From assembly GCA_947452555.1 (NCBI GenBank), contig CANGDH010000005.1, positions 1 to 64,000 on the forward strand: a stretch of 64,000 nt of DNA. Reading direction: 5' to 3'. This stretch comes from Bacteroidota bacterium (GTDB lineage: Bacteria; Bacteroidota; Bacteroidia; Chitinophagales; Chitinophagaceae). This document shows positions 7,979-17,423 of this stretch, piece by piece. Below the pieces are notes generated by a model. The model worked only from the letters and a program-made list of their open reading frames with translations. It was not told the DNA's origin and did not search any database. The stretch's first letter is position 1; each line of letters begins with the position of its first letter. Position numbers and translations under genes: made by a program.

Positions 7979-9334
7979 CTATAATCGACCATCGACAAGG
8001 TCTCTTGACATAACCGACTTGGAATCAAAGATGACCGTATTGCAATTTGTCATTAAGGATAAGTCTAAGTCGTTAAAAATATCATGGGAAACTGCTAATA
8101 TTAAAGCATCGTAAGAATTTTCTATTACGTCAATTAAATCAATTCCATATTCTAATTTGACTTGTGCTTTATTAACCCAAGGGTCATAAATATCCACATC
8201 TAATCCAAATTGAGCTAATTCATCATGTATATCTATAACTCTAGAATTTCTAATGTCTGGGCAATTCTCTTTAAATGCAAAACCAATAATTAATGCTTTT
8301 GCTCCGTTTATTTTATGATTTTTTTTAATCATAAGCTTTATCACTTTATTAGCTACAAATTGACCCATATGATCGTTCACCCTACGTCCTGATAAAATAA
8401 CTTCAGGATGATATCCCAATGACTCTGCTTTATGAGCTAAATAATAAGGATCAACTCCAATACAATGTCCCCCTACCAAACCAGGTTTATACTTTAAAAA
8501 ATTCCATTTCGTTGCAGCAGCTTCAATAACATCATTTGTATCAATGCCCATTCTGTCAAAAATGAGTGCTAATTCATTTACAAAAGAAATATTCACATCT
8601 CTTTGTGCATTTTCTATAGCTTTGGATGCTTCTGCAACTTTTATACTTGGCGCTAAATGTGTCCCAGCTGTAATTATACTTCCATACAAGTCATTTACAA
8701 TTTGTGCAATATCTGGAGTTGACCCAGAAGTAACTTTTTTGATTTTAGTAAGTGTATTAAGTTTATCACCAGGATTTATTCTTTCAGGAGAATATCCACA
8801 GAAAAAGTCCTTATTGTATCTTAAACCACTCATTTTTTCCAATACTGGAACACAATCCTCTTCCGTACAACCTGGATATACAGTAGACTCATAAATAACG
8901 ATATCACCTCTTTTTAATACTTTACCAATTGTCTCACTTGCTTTAATGAGAGGTGTTAGATCCGGTTTTTTATAATTGTCAATAGGAGTTGGAACAGTTA
9001 CGATATAAGTATTAGCTAAAGCAAGATCTGTCGGATTAGTAGAAAATGTTAAACCATTACTCATTCTAGTTAAAGGTTCGTAAATAACAACTTCCCCATC
9101 TGCAGACCCTTCAAATTCTTCTTTTGTAAACCAACGGTGCACAAAGGTATTAGTGTAATCTAATAAATCATCTTCATTAGCTTCTTTAGTACGATCAATC
9201 CCATTATTTAATTCATTTACTCTTTCATTACTTGTGTCAAAACCAAGCACTGGATATTTTTTTGAAAACTCTAATGCTAGAGGAAGTCCAACATATCCTA
9301 AGCCAACTATGGCAATTTGATGATTATAATTCAT
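7979..9334 (-). CDS. UDP-N-acetylhexosamine 6-dehydrogenase (TviB/WbpO-like)
   Basis: A 451-residue nucleotide-sugar dehydrogenase that oxidises C6 of a UDP-HexNAc to the uronic acid in two NAD steps. The Rossmann motif GLGYVGLP is at 11-18, SPERINPGD at 182-190, and the catalytic cysteine is Cys291 in GGHCIGVDPYY. The SPERINPGD form groups it with TviB/WbpO enzymes rather than UDP-glucose dehydrogenase. Together with WecB in the same operon it would give UDP-ManNAcA; on UDP-GlcNAc it would give UDP-GlcNAcA. Odd: about 34 residues (61-94) lie between the first helices and the LTFSTN strand where relatives I know have only a short linker. Last gene of the operon. Confidence 0.88.
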   Translation of the reverse strand: MNYNHQIAIVGLGYVGLPLALEFSKKYPVLGFDTSNERVNELNNGIDRTKEANEDDLLDYTNTFVHRWFTKEEFEGSADGEVVIYEPLTRMSNGLTFSTNPTDLALANTYIVTVPTPIDNYKKPDLTPLIKASETIGKVLKRGDIVIYESTVYPGCTEEDCVPVLEKMSGLRYNKDFFCGYSPERINPGDKLNTLTKIKKVTSGSTPDIAQIVNDLYGSIITAGTHLAPSIKVAEASKAIENAQRDVNISFVNELALIFDRMGIDTNDVIEAAATKWNFLKYKPGLVGGHCIGVDPYYLAHKAESLGYHPEVILSGRRVNDHMGQFVANKVIKLMIKKNHKINGAKALIIGFAFKENCPDIRNSRVIDIHDELAQFGLDVDIYDPWVNKAQVKLEYGIDLIDVIENSYDALILAVSHDIFNDLDLSLMTNCNTVIFDSKSVMSRDLVDGRL

Positions 9335-9349
9335 ATAGATTATTTTTGG

Positions 9350-10741
9350 TTAATAAGCATTTTTGTCGCCTTTGAAAACTTGATAAACTGTTAGAAATAG
9401 AATACGAACGTCTAACCAAATTGTCCAATGTTCTAAATACCATAAATCACTCGCTATACGCATTTCTAATTGTGATTGATGCGTAATCTCACCTCTAAAA
9501 CTATTTATTTGAGCCCAGCCAGTTATCCCTGGTTTTAAAAATTGTCTAACCATATAATGATCTACAACTTTAGAGAAATCAGAAGTATGTTGAATCATAT
9601 GTGGCCTAGGTCCTACAATACTCATCTTGCCAGTAAGAACATTTATAAATTGAGGAAATTCGTCCAAACTTGTTTTTCGTATGAATTTCCCAATTCTAGT
9701 AACTCTAAAATCATTTCTTGTTGCTTGCTTTGATTCAGAATCATTGAAAGATTTCATACTTCTAAACTTGAAGCATTTGAAAGGCTTGTCATTTTTCCCT
9801 GTTCTTAATTGTGCAAAAAATATTGGTCCTCTAGACTCTAATAAAATCAAAATACCCAATAATGGAATTAACCAAGAAAGAATTAAAATAATAGTAAGAC
9901 TACTTACAATTAAATCGAAAAATCGTTTTTTTACTCTGTTACCTATATCTTCTAATGGTTCATTTCGTAAGGAAAGTATGGGAAGATCTCTTATATAATC
10001 AATGATTACAGGTTTTCTGAGGAAATAAGAAAGATTAGGTACAATCTTAAAACGCATACATTTTTTTTCTGCTTGATTAATTAAATCATAGATACTTGTG
10101 TTTAATTCTGGTGACAAAGTTGAATATATTTCACTTACATTAAATTCAGTAGCAACATTTATAATATCTTCCACATTTGATAATATAGGGTAATTACTTA
10201 ACTCGCTCATATTCTCCGAGTCTTCAACAAACCCAACTAATTGAGTATTTTCTTCCTCCTCTTCAAAATAAGAAGCTAATTTTTTAGCAGTCTCATTATA
10301 TCCAAGTATTATTACTTTATTTGATAAATTAGACTGCATTAAAAGAAAATTTCTTAAACCAAAATATAAAAACCGGTTAATGCTTAATCCAATTGAAAAA
10401 TTTAGAAGACTTAATATGATAAAAAGTCTAGAAAATTGAATTTCTCTAGTGAAAACCAAAAAGAATAGCCCTGCAGTAATCCAGACAAAATAAACTTGTG
10501 CAGTTCGTTTTACAAACAACTCAAATCTAATTATTACAGAATCATTATATAGCCTGAGTGAATTAGAAAGTAGTATCCATGAAATATTTAGAAAAAATAA
10601 ATAATTAAGATGAGAACTAAATGAATTAAAACTAGCACTATGTTTAAATAAAAATAATGTTATTGAAAAAATAAAATTTAATAACAAAATATCTAAAATA
10701 AAAATCAATAATTGTATATATATTTTTTTTTGCTTATACAT
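9350..10741 (-). CDS. Undecaprenyl-phosphate sugar phosphotransferase (WcaJ-like)
   Basis: A 463-residue polyprenyl glycosylphosphotransferase that starts the repeat unit by moving a sugar-1-phosphate to undecaprenyl phosphate. Four hydrophobic helices fill residues 1-120, a Rossmann-like CoA-binding-type domain follows (about 140-250), a fifth membrane helix stands before the catalytic domain, and the latter shows KFRSM, SLDEFPQF, GPRP and PGITGWAQ. This is the long WcaJ/ExoY-like form. The sugar (glucose-1-phosphate or another) cannot be read from the sequence. It sits near the 3' end of the operon. Confidence 0.9.
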   Translation of the reverse strand: MYKQKKIYIQLLIFILDILLLNFIFSITLFLFKHSASFNSFSSHLNYLFFLNISWILLSNSLRLYNDSVIIRFELFVKRTAQVYFVWITAGLFFLVFTREIQFSRLFIILSLLNFSIGLSINRFLYFGLRNFLLMQSNLSNKVIILGYNETAKKLASYFEEEEENTQLVGFVEDSENMSELSNYPILSNVEDIINVATEFNVSEIYSTLSPELNTSIYDLINQAEKKCMRFKIVPNLSYFLRKPVIIDYIRDLPILSLRNEPLEDIGNRVKKRFFDLIVSSLTIILILSWLIPLLGILILLESRGPIFFAQLRTGKNDKPFKCFKFRSMKSFNDSESKQATRNDFRVTRIGKFIRKTSLDEFPQFINVLTGKMSIVGPRPHMIQHTSDFSKVVDHYMVRQFLKPGITGWAQINSFRGEITHQSQLEMRIASDLWYLEHWTIWLDVRILFLTVYQVFKGDKNAY

Positions 10742-10758
10742 ATAATAGATTTTTAAGG

Positions 10759-11877
10759 TTAATATATTTTCCCATTAGAAGGGATATAACTATTATGAGA
10801 TAACAATACATCAACAATTCTTTCCGATGTTCTTCCATCCCATTTTTCAGGTATAACCGAATTTTTCCAATTTCCATTTATAATGATTTCTAAATATTTT
10901 TTCAATTTCTCAAAATCATCCCCTACTAATTCATTTGTGCCTTGGGAAACGGTTTCAGGTCGTTCTGTGGAATTTCTCATGGTAAGACACGGAATATTCA
11001 AAACAGTTGCCTCCTCTGTGATACCACCAGAGTCGGTTATTATTCCTTTAGCATTTTTTATTAAAAATATAAATTCTAGATATGCTTGAGGTTCAATAAG
11101 TATAAACTTATCGGTATTAATTTCAAATGAATCTAGTATATTTTTTGTTCTAGGATGTACAGGGAAAACAATTGGATATTTATGTGTAGCCCTAGATATT
11201 GTATTTAATATTTTTACTAATTTTTCAGGTTCATCCACATTAGAAGGTCTATGCAAGGTGAGTAAGAAATATTTTCCTGAGATTAATTCATAACTATCCC
11301 AAAAGACAGGCTTTTTAATTCGATCAATATTTTGCAATAAAGTATCAACCATGGTATTGCCTACAAAATGAATTTTACTTTCTTCTACTTTTTGATTTAA
11401 TAAATTATGATTCGCGTAATGGCTAGTTGTAAAATAGGTATCACATATGGCATCAGTAAGCATTCTATTGATTTCTTCTGGCATATTGTTATCTCCAGAA
11501 CGAATTCCAGCTTCTACATGAACAGTATTAATTCCTAACTTCTTTGCAGTAATAGCACAAGCCATTGTAGAAGTAACATCACCAACAACAAGTACTAAGT
11601 CTGGTCTATACCCTGCTAATTCGTCTTCAAATTTCAGCATAATTGCAGCTGTTTGTTGAGCTTGAGACCCACCACCACATTCAAGATTAATATCTGGATT
11701 GGGTATTCCTAATTGATCAAAAAAAGCACCACTCATTTTTTGATCATAATGCTGACCAGTGTGTACTAATCGATAGTAAATATCATTCCCATTATCCTGC
11801 GCTTTTTGTATTTCCTTAATAATTGGTGCAATTTTCATAAAGTTGGGACGTGCGCCTGCTACAATTGTTATTTGCAT
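10759..11877 (-). CDS. wecB: UDP-N-acetylglucosamine 2-epimerase (non-hydrolysing)
   Basis: A 372-residue GT-B fold epimerase that interconverts UDP-GlcNAc and UDP-ManNAc. Family residues are visible: GARPNFMK at the N-terminus, Asp100 in VGDVTS, Glu122 in HVEAG, EEINR at 134-138, a LTLHRPSNVD segment and TDSGGITEEA near 275. Length and order match the WecB family. With the dehydrogenase two genes downstream it makes the precursor of an N-acetylmannosaminuronic acid residue. It follows the TIM-barrel-like gene by 28 nt, the longest gap in the 17-gene unit. Confidence 0.93.
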   Translation of the reverse strand: MQITIVAGARPNFMKIAPIIKEIQKAQDNGNDIYYRLVHTGQHYDQKMSGAFFDQLGIPNPDINLECGGGSQAQQTAAIMLKFEDELAGYRPDLVLVVGDVTSTMACAITAKKLGINTVHVEAGIRSGDNNMPEEINRMLTDAICDTYFTTSHYANHNLLNQKVEESKIHFVGNTMVDTLLQNIDRIKKPVFWDSYELISGKYFLLTLHRPSNVDEPEKLVKILNTISRATHKYPIVFPVHPRTKNILDSFEINTDKFILIEPQAYLEFIFLIKNAKGIITDSGGITEEATVLNIPCLTMRNSTERPETVSQGTNELVGDDFEKLKKYLEIIINGNWKNSVIPEKWDGRTSERIVDVLLSHNSYIPSNGKIY

Positions 11878-11905
11878 AAAATTGATTTAACTGATAAATA
11901 GAAAA

Positions 11906-12784
11906 TTATATTTCCGAGAATTGATACTGTTTATCAAAATGCCTAATTAATGAGACAGTCTCTTGTATATTAGCTTTCGAAGAAGCTCCAAATAAAATAG
12001 ATTCAATGCCAGGTAAAGAACAAATATATTCAATTGCCTTTTGAGGAGGTGTTGCTCCACCAGAAAGTACCTGCATCGCTATTGCTCTAACTTTCCGAGT
12101 TCTTAACGTATGTTCATATAATTCTTTTCCTCCAGACATTCTAAACCCATCGATATTGATAGAAGAACAAATTATAGGGTTTTCAATACCAGCAGATTCT
12201 AAAAAATCTAAAAGCTTTGGCATATTCATTGTAATATAGCCTGGCTCCGCATTGTATTTATGTTTTATATAAGAATGATATGACATAAAAAAATCCTTCA
12301 TTCCTAATCCTAATAACAAATCAGTTATTACATTTTGTAAAAAAATTACAGGAGTATTAACTCCAGCAAACATCTTCATTTCTGCATCAATCATTAATTC
12401 CATCATTGAGATATAGTCTTTTGATACAAATGCAAAACCACCCTTGAATATGGAAGTAAAAAAATTACCAGGGATATATTGTTTTAAAGTTCCAACTATT
12501 CCTAGTTCTGTAACTGCATTAGCATATTTATGAGCATATGGTAAACATGGATACATTGCAAATCCATCATACTTTACTGGATTTTTTCTGATTACATCAC
12601 ATAATTGAGCAATCCGATCATGTGTGGTACACATAAATGTTGTCACTCCAGTATCAATCGCTTTATCTAAAGTATTTAGAATAGCAATATCTTCTTTAAA
12701 TCGAATTGCTTGAGCTCTTGATTTCTCATCTGAAATATGATTTACACCAAAAAATTGATTATCACCAAAAAGTATTCTTTTCAT
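11906..12784 (-). CDS. TIM-barrel-like protein, weakly aldo/keto reductase-like, of polysaccharide clusters
   Basis: A 292-residue cytoplasmic protein with no signal peptide or membrane span. The pattern of alternating strands and helices, and a late segment AIEYICSLPGIESILFGASS that resembles the end of aldo/keto reductases, suggest a TIM barrel. The catalytic tetrad of true aldo/keto reductases (Asp-Tyr-Lys-His) is not obvious: the N-terminus reads GDNQFFGVNH instead. It sits 4 nt after a Gfo/Idh oxidoreductase, so a joint redox or epimerisation step on a nucleotide sugar is possible. Function not assigned. Confidence 0.5.
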   Translation of the reverse strand: MKRILFGDNQFFGVNHISDEKSRAQAIRFKEDIAILNTLDKAIDTGVTTFMCTTHDRIAQLCDVIRKNPVKYDGFAMYPCLPYAHKYANAVTELGIVGTLKQYIPGNFFTSIFKGGFAFVSKDYISMMELMIDAEMKMFAGVNTPVIFLQNVITDLLLGLGMKDFFMSYHSYIKHKYNAEPGYITMNMPKLLDFLESAGIENPIICSSINIDGFRMSGGKELYEHTLRTRKVRAIAMQVLSGGATPPQKAIEYICSLPGIESILFGASSKANIQETVSLIRHFDKQYQFSEI

Positions 12785-12788
12785 AAAA

Positions 12789-13799
12789 TTAGTTATTAAA
12801 ATTTCGGATTAAATCAATTACGTAGTCTGTCTGTGACGCACTTTTAAAATTATTGATATGGTTAGGTTCATTTTGTTGCACAGCTTTTATAAAATGATTC
12901 ATTTGTGCAGAATATTCTTCCCCTCTTAAAAAAAAATCAACATCTTCTGAAAAATCATTAATATGTTTAATATTCCAACCCTTAGTATAATTATCAATAT
13001 TGATATCATGTTTGAGATACACTTTAAGTTCGGTAGCATCTACAATAATTTTACCTTTCGAACCAATAATGGTAATTTGAGTGGACATTTTCCTATATGT
13101 TTCGTCACTCCAGTTTACATTAATAACACCAGATATATGATTTTCAGTTTCCAACAAAGAGAAAACAGAATCTTCTACTTGACCAGAATAAAATGATTTA
13201 AGAATTACCCCCTGGACATTTGAGATTGGGGCAACTAAATAATTGATTAAATCAATTAAATGTGCTGCATAGTCCATTAAACAACCTCCGCCTTCTTCAG
13301 GTTTGGAACGCCAATTATTTTGTTTTTGTTTAATAACAACAGGGCCATTCATATCACCAGAAAAATGCATAATATCTCCAATTGCACCTTGTTCGATCAA
13401 ATTTTTTGCTTCTAAAAATGTACCAATAAACTTATTATGATAACCAACTTGATTTACTAAATGCTTCTCAATTGCAATTTTAGTTAAGGCTAATCCGTCA
13501 TTAACACATAAACAAAAGGGTTTTTCAACAAAAACATGGATTCCTCGATTTAGCAATTGTTCTACAAGTGAAGCATGATATTTTGTTGGAACTGCAACAA
13601 CAACTGCATCAGGCCTCTCTTCTTCAATCATTTTATGATAATCACTAAAACATTGAAAATTGGTATACTTTGATAAAACTTCAGTAACTATTTTTGTTGT
13701 ATCTGCGACACCAACTATCTCAACATCTGGATGTGCCCCTAAAATAGCTAAGTGAGAAATACCCATTTTACCTGCACCTATTAAAGCAACTTTGATCAT
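12789..13799 (-). CDS. Gfo/Idh/MocA family oxidoreductase
   Basis: A 336-residue NAD(P)-dependent oxidoreductase. The Rossmann motif GAGKMG is at 8-13, the EKP motif (Glu92-Lys93-Pro94) with its catalytic lysine follows, and the C-terminal alpha/beta domain includes the conserved DYAAHLIDL segment. Members oxidise or reduce a ring hydroxyl of sugars, sometimes transiently as part of epimerisation or before transamination. No aminotransferase or acyltransferase of the WbpE/WbpD type adjoins it, so a 3-keto/3-amino sugar route is not supported here. Its start overlaps the preceding gene's stop by 4 nt, which indicates coupled translation. Confidence 0.85.
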   Translation of the reverse strand: MIKVALIGAGKMGISHLAILGAHPDVEIVGVADTTKIVTEVLSKYTNFQCFSDYHKMIEEERPDAVVVAVPTKYHASLVEQLLNRGIHVFVEKPFCLCVNDGLALTKIAIEKHLVNQVGYHNKFIGTFLEAKNLIEQGAIGDIMHFSGDMNGPVVIKQKQNNWRSKPEEGGGCLMDYAAHLIDLINYLVAPISNVQGVILKSFYSGQVEDSVFSLLETENHISGVINVNWSDETYRKMSTQITIIGSKGKIIVDATELKVYLKHDINIDNYTKGWNIKHINDFSEDVDFFLRGEEYSAQMNHFIKAVQQNEPNHINNFKSASQTDYVIDLIRNFNN

Positions 13800-14809
13800 A
13801 AAATTGATTTTTTTAAAATTTGATACGCTTTTTTACCATTATTAATAAATAGAGTATTTGAATATGTATTAGCAATAAGTTTTAAATATGCTTCCACTTT
13901 ATAAGAGGTCAATTGTTTTTCATGCCACATTAAGCCTTCCTTAATTAGTAATTGATCAACTTCTAATAACGCATCTTGATAAACAGATATAGTAGGAATA
14001 CCTAATAATGCCATTTCTCTAGTCATAGAACCACCTGCTCCAATAAATAAAGTACAATGGATGGCAATTTCTTCTAAAGGAATAGGTTTGATAGGTGTAT
14101 TAATAAATAAAAAAATGGGTAAACTATAATGTAAAAACTGATTCTCATTTCTTGTGAGTACTGTAATTTTATATTTAGATTGCAAATCAAGTATTAAATC
14201 ATCCAAAAAATTTTCACCCCCATTGTAATATTGAGCAGTTTGTGGTTCAGGTCTAATATAAATTTGGGACTCCTTTATTGGATTCGATTTTCTAAAAGCT
14301 TGAATTTTTTCAGCATTTCTCCACAAGTAAATACCCTCTTTAATACCTGGATACCTGATAATTTTACGTTTTGAACAAAACAAAGAATTAAGCCAATTTA
14401 AATTCATTTCTTCTGGTAATAAAACTTTAGTAGCAAAGAAAAAACTAGGGAGATTGCCTAGTGCATGTTCATTATCATTTGTGTATAATGAAGGTACTCC
14501 TAAAATTTTAGCTACAATAGGCGAATGAAAAGAACTTTGAGATATAGCAAAATCTATATGTTTCGTCCTTAAAAAATGAACAAGTTGAATAACCCTAACA
14601 GGATAACCAAAAATTTTATTGAAAATATTTTTACCATAATGTTGTCCAATAATAGTATAGTTGAGACCTTTTTGATTTAACAATGCAATTGTATTGGCTA
14701 ATGGCCTAGCAGTAATAATAATTTCATGACTTTCAGATTCTAATTCTTTAATTAAATCATAAAACATATTAATATGTGGAGAATTAGATATATCAAACCA
14801 AATACGCAT
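13796..14809 (-). CDS. DUF354 family protein (GT-B-like)
   Basis: A 337-residue protein that opens with MRIWFDISNSPH, the hallmark of DUF354, and shows TNDNEHALG in the middle and GAGGSMTREMALLG in the C-terminal half, where glycosyltransferases of the GT-B fold hold the nucleotide. DUF354 members occur in bacterial and archaeal polysaccharide loci and resemble UDP-GlcNAc 2-epimerases and glycosyltransferases, but I know of no confirmed reaction. Position between the CapK-like pair and Gfo/Idh gene suggests it transfers or handles the sugar these enzymes modify (inference). Confidence 0.75.
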   Translation of the reverse strand: MRIWFDISNSPHINMFYDLIKELESESHEIIITARPLANTIALLNQKGLNYTIIGQHYGKNIFNKIFGYPVRVIQLVHFLRTKHIDFAISQSSFHSPIVAKILGVPSLYTNDNEHALGNLPSFFFATKVLLPEEMNLNWLNSLFCSKRKIIRYPGIKEGIYLWRNAEKIQAFRKSNPIKESQIYIRPEPQTAQYYNGGENFLDDLILDLQSKYKITVLTRNENQFLHYSLPIFLFINTPIKPIPLEEIAIHCTLFIGAGGSMTREMALLGIPTISVYQDALLEVDQLLIKEGLMWHEKQLTSYKVEAYLKLIANTYSNTLFINNGKKAYQILKKSIL

Positions 14810-14827
14810 AAAAAGAATTTATATAAT

Positions 14828-16111
14828 TTATAAAACCGGTTCAGTTGTATTAATAATATGCCTATGTTTAGCATTATTTGATGATAGAAAAGACGAGTTA
14901 ATAAATAAATTATAGTGATTAAATTTAAGATTTCTTTTTACTTCATCTAAATATCTATTGTAGTAATTCTTATCATGTATTGTTAAGTCAACATTCAAGA
15001 AAACATTAATTGTTTTTTGATCAAATTGTACTTGAAACTGCTTAATAGAGTTATCATTCCGAAATAAAAAATGAAAAAAAGATCCATGAATAATATTTTG
15101 ATCTGTATCAATAATCATATCATTTATTCTTCCAATAACTTTGTTAATTATTGGAAAATGTCTGCCACATATACAATTAATTTCTTCTGACATTTCAACT
15201 TGATCACCCGTCAGATATTTAATCATGATAAACCCTTCATTACTAAGATCAGTAGAAATTAAACTTCCTTCATTATCAACTTCAAAATAAGACCTAGTAT
15301 TTATAAGATGTAGCTTATGATATTCACATTCAAAAGCCGAAACACCTGCTTCATTACACCCATATTGATTGAATACACTTACATTAAAAGCTTCTTCTAT
15401 ATTATTACGCATGGATTCTGTGAAAATTTCAGCAGTACTAACAATACCTTTTAAATCCGGAAAAGACGACGCATATTTTGTATTAATAAAAGTGGCTAAT
15501 CTATCAAGTACAGTCGCATATCCATATATAATTTTAACTTTTGTGTTAATAAGTTTTTCGATATATAATCTCATATTTTGTTCATCCAAATGATATGCAG
15601 AGTATGTATCAACATTAAATAATTTATAGAAAACTCTTCGTTTAAAACCTGACTTAACATCAATTAAAGCTGAACCTGCTAAAATAGCAATTTTATCCCC
15701 TTTTTCATAACCTGCAACCATCCAAGAAAGCATAATACCAGCCCATAAATAAGATCTCGATTTAGCAGTAGAATAATAAACCAGTGATTTACCGGTAGAC
15801 CCACCTGTCGCTTTAGTATATAACCTCTTATTATAAATGTTTGAAATAAAATTATTAAAATTTGATCTTACCATCTCTTTTGTGAGAATTGGTAATTCAC
15901 TATAAGTTGTTGTATTTCTATAAAACTCAGTAGATGATTTAGCGATATTAAACAATCTTTGAAATTTATCTTGTTGAATTTTGTGTAGTGTTTCCTTTGA
16001 AAAATATTGTTGAATAGTTAGTTCAGAAAGTGCTTTCGAAATAGCTATTCCAGCAAGTAAATCAATTAGATAAAGTCTTAACAAACCTAAATATTTATTG
16101 AAAAGTTTCAT
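14828..16111 (-). CDS. CapK/phenylacetate-CoA ligase-like adenylate-forming protein, copy 1
   Basis: A 427-residue member of the CapK branch of adenylate-forming enzymes. The phosphate-binding loop TGGSTGKS is at 102-109, followed by an SRSYLWAGIMLSW segment, YGYATVLDRLA, and FNQYGCNEAGVSAFECE where the AMP-binding motif lies; CICGRHFP near 315 matches the conserved turn before the hinge. These proteins occur in many capsule loci and are presumed to activate an acid for attachment to the glycan. No CoA-binding residues can be named. It is the second of two tandem homologues, 13 nt apart, with obvious similarity over the full length. Confidence 0.8.
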   Translation of the reverse strand: MKLFNKYLGLLRLYLIDLLAGIAISKALSELTIQQYFSKETLHKIQQDKFQRLFNIAKSSTEFYRNTTTYSELPILTKEMVRSNFNNFISNIYNKRLYTKATGGSTGKSLVYYSTAKSRSYLWAGIMLSWMVAGYEKGDKIAILAGSALIDVKSGFKRRVFYKLFNVDTYSAYHLDEQNMRLYIEKLINTKVKIIYGYATVLDRLATFINTKYASSFPDLKGIVSTAEIFTESMRNNIEEAFNVSVFNQYGCNEAGVSAFECEYHKLHLINTRSYFEVDNEGSLISTDLSNEGFIMIKYLTGDQVEMSEEINCICGRHFPIINKVIGRINDMIIDTDQNIIHGSFFHFLFRNDNSIKQFQVQFDQKTINVFLNVDLTIHDKNYYNRYLDEVKRNLKFNHYNLFINSSFLSSNNAKHRHIINTTEPVL

Positions 16112-16124
16112 GATTCTAGTTTGG

Positions 16125-17396
16125 TTATAAATCCGTATTTATTATATGACGATGCTTCGCATTATCAGAAGTTAAAAAAGGCGAATTAATATATAAATTA
16201 TATTTATTAAATTTTAAATGCTTTTTAATTTCAGCGATATATTTTTCATAAAAAACATTGCTTTTTATTCCATTATCAACATTTAAATACAAACTAATAG
16301 CTTCCTGGTTAAAAAGAATTTGAAATTGTTGAATAGTCTTTTCGGGTGAAAGTAGATAATGAAAAAAAGAAGCATGTAGTGATTTATTATTTAAATCTGT
16401 TACAATGTCTCTACTTCGTCCAATAACATGCTTAATTATAGGAAAATGTCTATTACATTTACAATCATTAATATTTGATAACTCAACTAAATCACCTGTA
16501 TCATATTTTAATAATACGAAGCCTTCATTACTTAAATCTGTTGCAATTAAATCACCATAATTATTAATTTCAAAATAGCACCTAGTATTAATTAAATGCA
16601 TTTCATGGAATTCACATTCAAATGCAGAAACTCCCCCTTCGTTACACCCATATTGATTGAAAACATCTACATTAAAAGCTTTTTTGATATTTTCTCTCAT
16701 AGATTCAGTAAGCATTTCAGAAGTACAAATAATACCTTTTAAATCTGTAAAGTGGAATTTAGAATTATTATTAATGAAAGTAGCCATGCGGTCTAGGGCT
16801 GATGCATAACCATATATTATCTTAGTTTTTCGCTTTATTAATTTGTTTAAATATGATTCAATATCCTTATCACTTAAAGAAAAAGCAGAATAAGCATCTA
16901 CATTGAGTAGTCTATAGAAAATAAAATGCTTTAAACTTGTTTTAAAATTTAATAAAGCAGAACCAGCAACGAATGCAACTTTGTCTCCCATCTTATATCC
17001 AGCAACTTCCCAAGACAAAATTATAAATGCCCATAAATATGATCTAGTATTAGAAGTAACATAATAAGTTAAAGGTTTTCCAGTAGACCCACTAGTCTTC
17101 TTCTCGAAAATAAATTTAGTATATTGAGTAGATTTAAAATCGTTTAGATGATTCCTAACAGTATCTTTTTTTAAAACTGGCAAATCATCATAATTTATTA
17201 TATTATTATAAAAAGGAACTGATAATTTTGCCTTTATAATTAAATGATCCAATTTAGAACGACTCATTTGACATAAAATGTCATAAGGTAAATATTGCTC
17301 CTCTCTTAATCTATGTAGTACATTCTTGATTTGCGACCTTCCAAAAAAATCCAGTAGAAAAAATCTAACTTTACTGTTAAGATTATTTATAAACAT
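16125..17396 (-). CDS. CapK/phenylacetate-CoA ligase-like adenylate-forming protein, copy 2
   Basis: A 423-residue homologue of the next gene downstream, alignable end to end by eye: TSGSTGKP at 101-108, SRSYLWAFIILSW-like helix, YGYASALDRMA, FNQYGCNEGGVSAFECE, and KCNRHFP where copy 1 has CICGRHFP. The phosphate loop here is closer to the family consensus (Ser-Gly-Ser/Thr-Thr-Gly-Lys-Pro) than that of copy 1. A tandem duplication followed by divergence is the simplest reading; the two may activate different acids or work as a pair. It follows a GT4 gene by 27 nt. Confidence 0.8.
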   Translation of the reverse strand: MFINNLNSKVRFFLLDFFGRSQIKNVLHRLREEQYLPYDILCQMSRSKLDHLIIKAKLSVPFYNNIINYDDLPVLKKDTVRNHLNDFKSTQYTKFIFEKKTSGSTGKPLTYYVTSNTRSYLWAFIILSWEVAGYKMGDKVAFVAGSALLNFKTSLKHFIFYRLLNVDAYSAFSLSDKDIESYLNKLIKRKTKIIYGYASALDRMATFINNNSKFHFTDLKGIICTSEMLTESMRENIKKAFNVDVFNQYGCNEGGVSAFECEFHEMHLINTRCYFEINNYGDLIATDLSNEGFVLLKYDTGDLVELSNINDCKCNRHFPIIKHVIGRSRDIVTDLNNKSLHASFFHYLLSPEKTIQQFQILFNQEAISLYLNVDNGIKSNVFYEKYIAEIKKHLKFNKYNLYINSPFLTSDNAKHRHIINTDL

Positions 17397-17423
17397 AATA
17401 TTTAATTTATATAAGAATAACCA

